8,667 nucleotides of DNA from an uncultured Oscillospiraceae bacterium (GTDB lineage Bacteria > Bacillota_A > Clostridia > Oscillospirales > Oscillospiraceae). The stretch lies in contig CAAGIU010000412.1 of NCBI GenBank assembly GCA_900770015.1, positions 1 to 8,667 of the forward strand, written 5' to 3'. Numbering within the stretch: position 1 is the stretch's first letter; every line of letters starts with the position of its first letter. Positions 6,256-8,667 of this stretch are shown in pieces. A program made the position numbers and the translations under genes. Below the pieces are notes generated by a model. The model searched no databases, was not told where the DNA came from, and saw nothing but the letters and a program-made list of their open reading frames with translations.

Positions 6256-8016
6256 TCAGAGGGCACCTCCCATCTGTACCCGGGCAATCTCCCGGTAGGC
6301 AGGGCAGCTTTCCATCAGCTGAGCGTGGCTGCCGTGGCCGATGATCCTGCCTTCGTCCAGGACAAGAATGTCGTCAAGATTCATGATGGAGCTGACCCGC
6401 TGGGCAATGACGATGCAGGTGCAGCCGCCGTAGTTTTCCCGGATGGCTTTGCGCAGATTGGCGTCTGTCCGGTAGTCCAGTGCGCTGGAGGCGTCGTCCA
6501 GCACCAGAATTTCGGGCATTCCTGCCAGCGCTCTTGTGATCAGCAGCCGCTGCCGCTGTCCGCCGCTGAAATCGGAGCCCCGGATGGCGGCAACGTGCCG
6601 GTACTGCCCTTCGGTGTCCGCAATGAAGTCTGCGGCATGGGCATCGGCTGCCGCCTGCTCCATCCGTTCCTGGGAGATGCTGCGGCCGAAGACGATGTTT
6701 TCCTCCAGCGTGTCCGCGAAAATCACATCGTTTTGGAACACCGTGCCGAATTTCCGGTGGAGGGTGTCCTGGTCATAGGTGCGGATGTCCCGGCCGTCCA
6801 CGAAGATGTGCCCCTCGGTGGCATCGTAGAACCGCATCAGCAGATTGATGATGGTGGTTTTGCCGCTGCCGGTGGCGCCGATGATGCCGAGGCTGCCGCC
6901 CTTTGGGATGGCAAAGTCGATATCCGTCAGGCTGGCCTGCCGATGGGAGCCTGCAAAAGCATCGCTTCCTGCCTGTGTGCTGCCGCTACCGTAGCGGAAG
7001 CTGACGTGGTCAAAGCGGATGAAGCTGTCATCCGGGGCCTTCGCGGCCCGGGATTCCGGAATGGGAGCCAGCTCCTCGTTTCTTTCCACCACTGCGGCAA
7101 TGCGGTAGGCGGAGGCGTTGGCCTTGGACATGAGCATGAAGATCCGGTTGATGCCCATGGCGCCCATGAGGATCATGTTGAAATAGGTGAGGAAGGCAAG
7201 GATCATTCCCGGCTGGGTGACGCCGCTGTTGACCCGGCGGGCGCCGATGATTACCACCAGCGTCAGACCCACATTCAGGAAGAAGGTCATGATGGGACCG
7301 GGCATGGCCATGATGATGCTGGCCTTTTCCTCATCGTGGGTCAGCTGTTCGTTGGATGCGGCGAACCGCTTTGTCTCGTGCGCCTCCTTGGAGAGGGCCT
7401 TCACCACCCGGATGCCGGTGATGTTCTCCCGCATGATGCGCACCACGCCGTCCAGGCTCCGCTGTACCCGGTCATAGAGGGGAATGCCCCACCGGGAGAC
7501 CAGCACAATGCAGACGATGACAATGGGGGCAATGATGCAGAGGATGGCGGCAAGACCCCGGTCCATGATCAGAGTCACCAGAATGCCGCCGATGAGCAGC
7601 ACCGGACACCGGATGCCCATGGCCAGCACACCGCGGATGAAGTTCTGGACATTGTAGGAGTCCGAGGTCATCCGGGAGGTCAGGGAAGGCAGGCCGAATT
7701 CGTCCAGTTGATTGCCGGAGAGTCGGAGGGAGTGGAAGAAGAGATCCTTCCGGATGGCATAGGTGGTATCCGCCGAGATCTTCACGGTGCGGCGGTTGGC
7801 GGTGATGTTCAGGTAGCGGCAGAGCCAGGCCAGAAACAGCATGACACACCCCCAGCCAATGACCGCGCCCATGCTTTTGGCGGGGGCCACATCGTCGATC
7901 AGATGCTCCAGCACCGTGGGCAGCAGAAGCTCCACCAGGGTCCCGGCGAACTTCACAAAGACCACCAGAACGACGGCTCGGGCATATTTCTTCAGGTACG
8001 ACCAGATGAATTTCAT
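6256..8016 (-). CDS. Heterodimeric ABC exporter, degenerate-site half (permease-ATPase fusion)
   Basis: Partner half-transporter of 586 residues, with an exporter membrane domain (about 1-310) and a nucleotide-binding domain (about 330-586). Motifs are A-loop region FRYG (340-343), Walker A GATGSGKT (380-387), Q-loop Q429, a canonical signature FSGGQRQR (483-490), and Walker B EILVLDD (502-508) with Asp508 where the catalytic Glu belongs. Gln539 (IAQRVS) replaces the H-loop His. This pattern marks the non-hydrolysing half of heterodimeric exporters such as TM287/288 and BmrCD. A Gly/Ser-rich insert of about 15 residues follows the A-loop (about 342-360). I chose ATG 8016 (MKFIWSYLKKYARA). The longer frame from 8094 would overlap marR by 77 nt and add 26 residues unlike the family. 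The TGA of marR lies 1 nt before this ATG, and a GGGGG run just upstream is the only, weak, binding site, so translational coupling to marR is likely. Confidence 0.94.
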   Translation of the reverse strand: MKFIWSYLKKYARAVVLVVFVKFAGTLVELLLPTVLEHLIDDVAPAKSMGAVIGWGCVMLFLAWLCRYLNITANRRTVKISADTTYAIRKDLFFHSLRLSGNQLDEFGLPSLTSRMTSDSYNVQNFIRGVLAMGIRCPVLLIGGILVTLIMDRGLAAILCIIAPIVIVCIVLVSRWGIPLYDRVQRSLDGVVRIMRENITGIRVVKALSKEAHETKRFAASNEQLTHDEEKASIIMAMPGPIMTFFLNVGLTLVVIIGARRVNSGVTQPGMILAFLTYFNMILMGAMGINRIFMLMSKANASAYRIAAVVERNEELAPIPESRAAKAPDDSFIRFDHVSFRYGSGSTQAGSDAFAGSHRQASLTDIDFAIPKGGSLGIIGATGSGKTTIINLLMRFYDATEGHIFVDGRDIRTYDQDTLHRKFGTVFQNDVIFADTLEENIVFGRSISQERMEQAAADAHAADFIADTEGQYRHVAAIRGSDFSGGQRQRLLITRALAGMPEILVLDDASSALDYRTDANLRKAIRENYGGCTCIVIAQRVSSIMNLDDILVLDEGRIIGHGSHAQLMESCPAYREIARVQMGGAL

Positions 8017-8017
8017 G

Positions 8018-8422
8018 TCACAGCCCCCAGCTTTCCAGCAGCTTTTCCAGAAGGGCGGTGAGCTGCTCCTTTTCTTCCACGGAAAAAGCGGCAAAGAGAT
8101 CCTCCGAAGCCCGTTCTTTATGGATGAGGGCGGCGACCTGACCCTTTTCCGTCAGGGAGAGTACCACCCGGCGGCGGTCATTTTCATCCCGGCGGCGCTC
8201 CACCAGCTGCTTGCTTTCCAGCTTGGAAATCAGCTCGCTGACGGAGCCGGGGCGGGTGGACAGCAGCTGCTGAATCTGCTTCTGGTTCAGCGGTCCCTGC
8301 CGAAGCAGCGCCAGCACCGCATCCTGCTGGGAGTGGTGGGACTGGTGATACAGCACATGCCCGCACCGCCGCAGACACCGGGAGAGCTTTTCATCGATGG
8401 CTTGTTCGGTTCCCTGTTCCAT
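8018..8422 (-). CDS. MarR-family transcriptional regulator of the exporter operon
   Basis: A 134-residue winged-helix dimeric repressor, and the first gene of the marR-ABC-ABC operon. The DNA-binding core runs from about 45 to 94: the HTH includes NQKQIQQLLSTRPGSVSELI (46-65), with the recognition helix about 58-70, and the wing is RRRDENDRRRVVLSLTEKG (77 onward), the classic MarR D..DRR..L.LT.KG pattern. Flanking helices (1-40 and 105-133) would form the dimer interface. Cys16, Cys20 and His22, 26, 29 and 30 cluster in the first helices, so thiol or metal sensing is conceivable. I start at ATG 8422 and not ATG 8437, because GGAGG (8431-8435) sits within the first codons of the longer form, 8 nt before 8422, and no ribosome binding site precedes 8437. 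The promoter region carries a large inverted repeat, so autorepression relieved by an exporter substrate is the natural reading. Confidence 0.92.
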   Translation of the reverse strand: MEQGTEQAIDEKLSRCLRRCGHVLYHQSHHSQQDAVLALLRQGPLNQKQIQQLLSTRPGSVSELISKLESKQLVERRRDENDRRRVVLSLTEKGQVAALIHKERASEDLFAAFSVEEKEQLTALLEKLLESWGL

Positions 8423-8430
8423 TTCGGAAT

Positions 8431-8435
8431 CCTCC
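8431..8435 (-). promoter_or_regulatory. Ribosome binding site fixing the marR start
   Basis: GGAGG on the - strand lies 8 nt before ATG 8422. It overlaps codons 1-2 of the alternative start at 8437, which has only AT-rich sequence upstream. Confidence 0.85.
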
Positions 8436-8444
8436 ATGAAAGAT

Positions 8445-8504
8445 AATTTGTTCTGTACCTAATTATATCACCGGGTCAAAAATTGTCAAGGTACAGAACT
8501 AATT
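8445..8504. promoter_or_regulatory. Inverted-repeat operator flanking the marR promoter
   Basis: The arm AATTTGTTCTGTACCT (8445-8460) and the arm AGGTACAGAACTAATT (8489-8504) are inverted copies matching at 15 of 16 positions. They are 28 nt apart, with the -10, the spacer and most of the -35 between them. One arm covers the start site and the other abuts or overlaps the -35. The left arm extended to 8464 is itself a 20-bp pseudopalindrome with AATT at both ends, a usual size for a MarR dimer site. Binding at either arm would block RNA polymerase. Confidence 0.75.
8462..8489 (-). promoter_or_regulatory. Sigma-A promoter of the marR-ABC exporter operon
   Basis: On the - strand, consensus TTGACA (8484-8489) and consensus TATAAT (8462-8467) are separated by 16 nt. 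Initiation is expected near 8455, giving a leader of about 33 nt with the ribosome binding site at 8431-8435. Both hexamers are perfect, so the promoter should be strong unless repressed. Confidence 0.92.
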
Positions 8505-8540
8505 TGCAAAGCCATTGCAGTGGAGGTTTTGTGACTGGAA

Positions 8541-8650
8541 ATTGGAAATTATCGCACTGGCGCGGCAGCGCCCTTGGCTCTCCCTTTGGGAGAGCTGTCA
8601 GCCGAACAGGCTGACTGAGAGGGTACTCCGTTGGATGGTTGGGCAGCGCC
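8541..8650. repeat. Dispersed two-hairpin intergenic repeat
   Basis: Two adjacent hairpins are seen. The first has arms GCTCTCCC (8577-8584) and GGGAGAGC (8588-8595) with loop TTT. The second has arms GTCAGCC (8597-8603) and GGCTGAC (8609-8615) with loop GAACA, followed by TGAGAGGG (8616-8623). GGCAGCGCC occurs as a direct repeat at 8564-8572 and 8642-8650, bracketing the hairpins. From memory, near-identical CTCTCCCTTTGGGAGAG plus TCAGNC...TGACTGAGAGGG units are common intergenic repeats in gut Oscillospiraceae and relatives. Its ends are uncertain, no protein is encoded, and it may continue past the window. Confidence 0.7.
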
Positions 8651-8667
8651 TATTGGAACGTGGGACC

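Noticed and set aside
4513..8061. A 1182-codon open frame on the + strand across the whole exporter operon
   Set aside because: It is antisense to two clearly functional ABC genes, is His/Gly/Asp-rich in the way reverse-complement GC-rich coding DNA reads, and has no ribosome binding site or recognisable domain.
8017..8094. Longer start of the degenerate ABC half inside marR
   Set aside because: The extra 26 residues read as a frame-shifted marR shadow, and the family-typical N-terminus begins at 8016.
1..8667. CRISPR array, tRNA, rRNA, riboswitch or phage/plasmid genes
   Set aside because: No regularly spaced repeats, no cloverleaf or conserved RNA core, and no integrase, transposase or replication genes were seen.

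Overview
The window looks like ordinary chromosomal DNA from a GC-rich, spore-forming gut Firmicute, most likely Oscillospiraceae/Ruminococcaceae. This is inferred from strong AGGAGG-type ribosome binding sites, a SipL-like SPOCS+LysM sporulation protein with a sigma-E-like promoter, a paired type IV ABC exporter under a MarR regulator, and a two-hairpin dispersed repeat of a kind I recall from that group. No species-level call is justified.

Positions 1-2383 (+ strand) hold the 3' end of a branched-chain amino acid (LIV/HAAT) uptake operon: a 5'-truncated livM permease, then livG and livF ATPases, each joined to the next by a 4-base ATGA overlap. A clear intrinsic terminator follows at 2431-2463. 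The binding protein and LivH are not in the window and would lie upstream.

Positions 2464-4242 (+ strand) hold a sporulation region. First comes an unrecognised 49-residue Cys-rich two-helix membrane microprotein (2482-2631). It is followed by a sigma-E-like promoter (2649-2677) and a SipL-like spore-coat/SpoIVA-anchoring protein (2710-4197), which ends at a long GC-rich hairpin. A non-coding stretch (4243-4485) separates it from the convergent operon.

Positions 4486-8504 (- strand) hold a complete three-gene efflux unit read right to left: marR, then ABC half-transporter 1 (degenerate catalytic site), then ABC half-transporter 2 (canonical site). The genes are 1 nt and 0 nt apart. A near-perfect sigma-A promoter drives the unit and is bracketed by 16-nt inverted arms (15/16 match), the layout expected of autorepression. 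The two half-transporters should form a heterodimeric exporter of the TM287/288, BmrCD or LmrCD type.

The right end (8541-8667) carries the dispersed hairpin repeat. A 25-nt piece of it recurs in inverted orientation at 4375-4399, so the exporter operon is bracketed by inverted copies of a short sequence. The most interesting points are this bracketing, the operator architecture, the sigma-E-like promoter and the microprotein. I do not see a clearly new multi-gene system.
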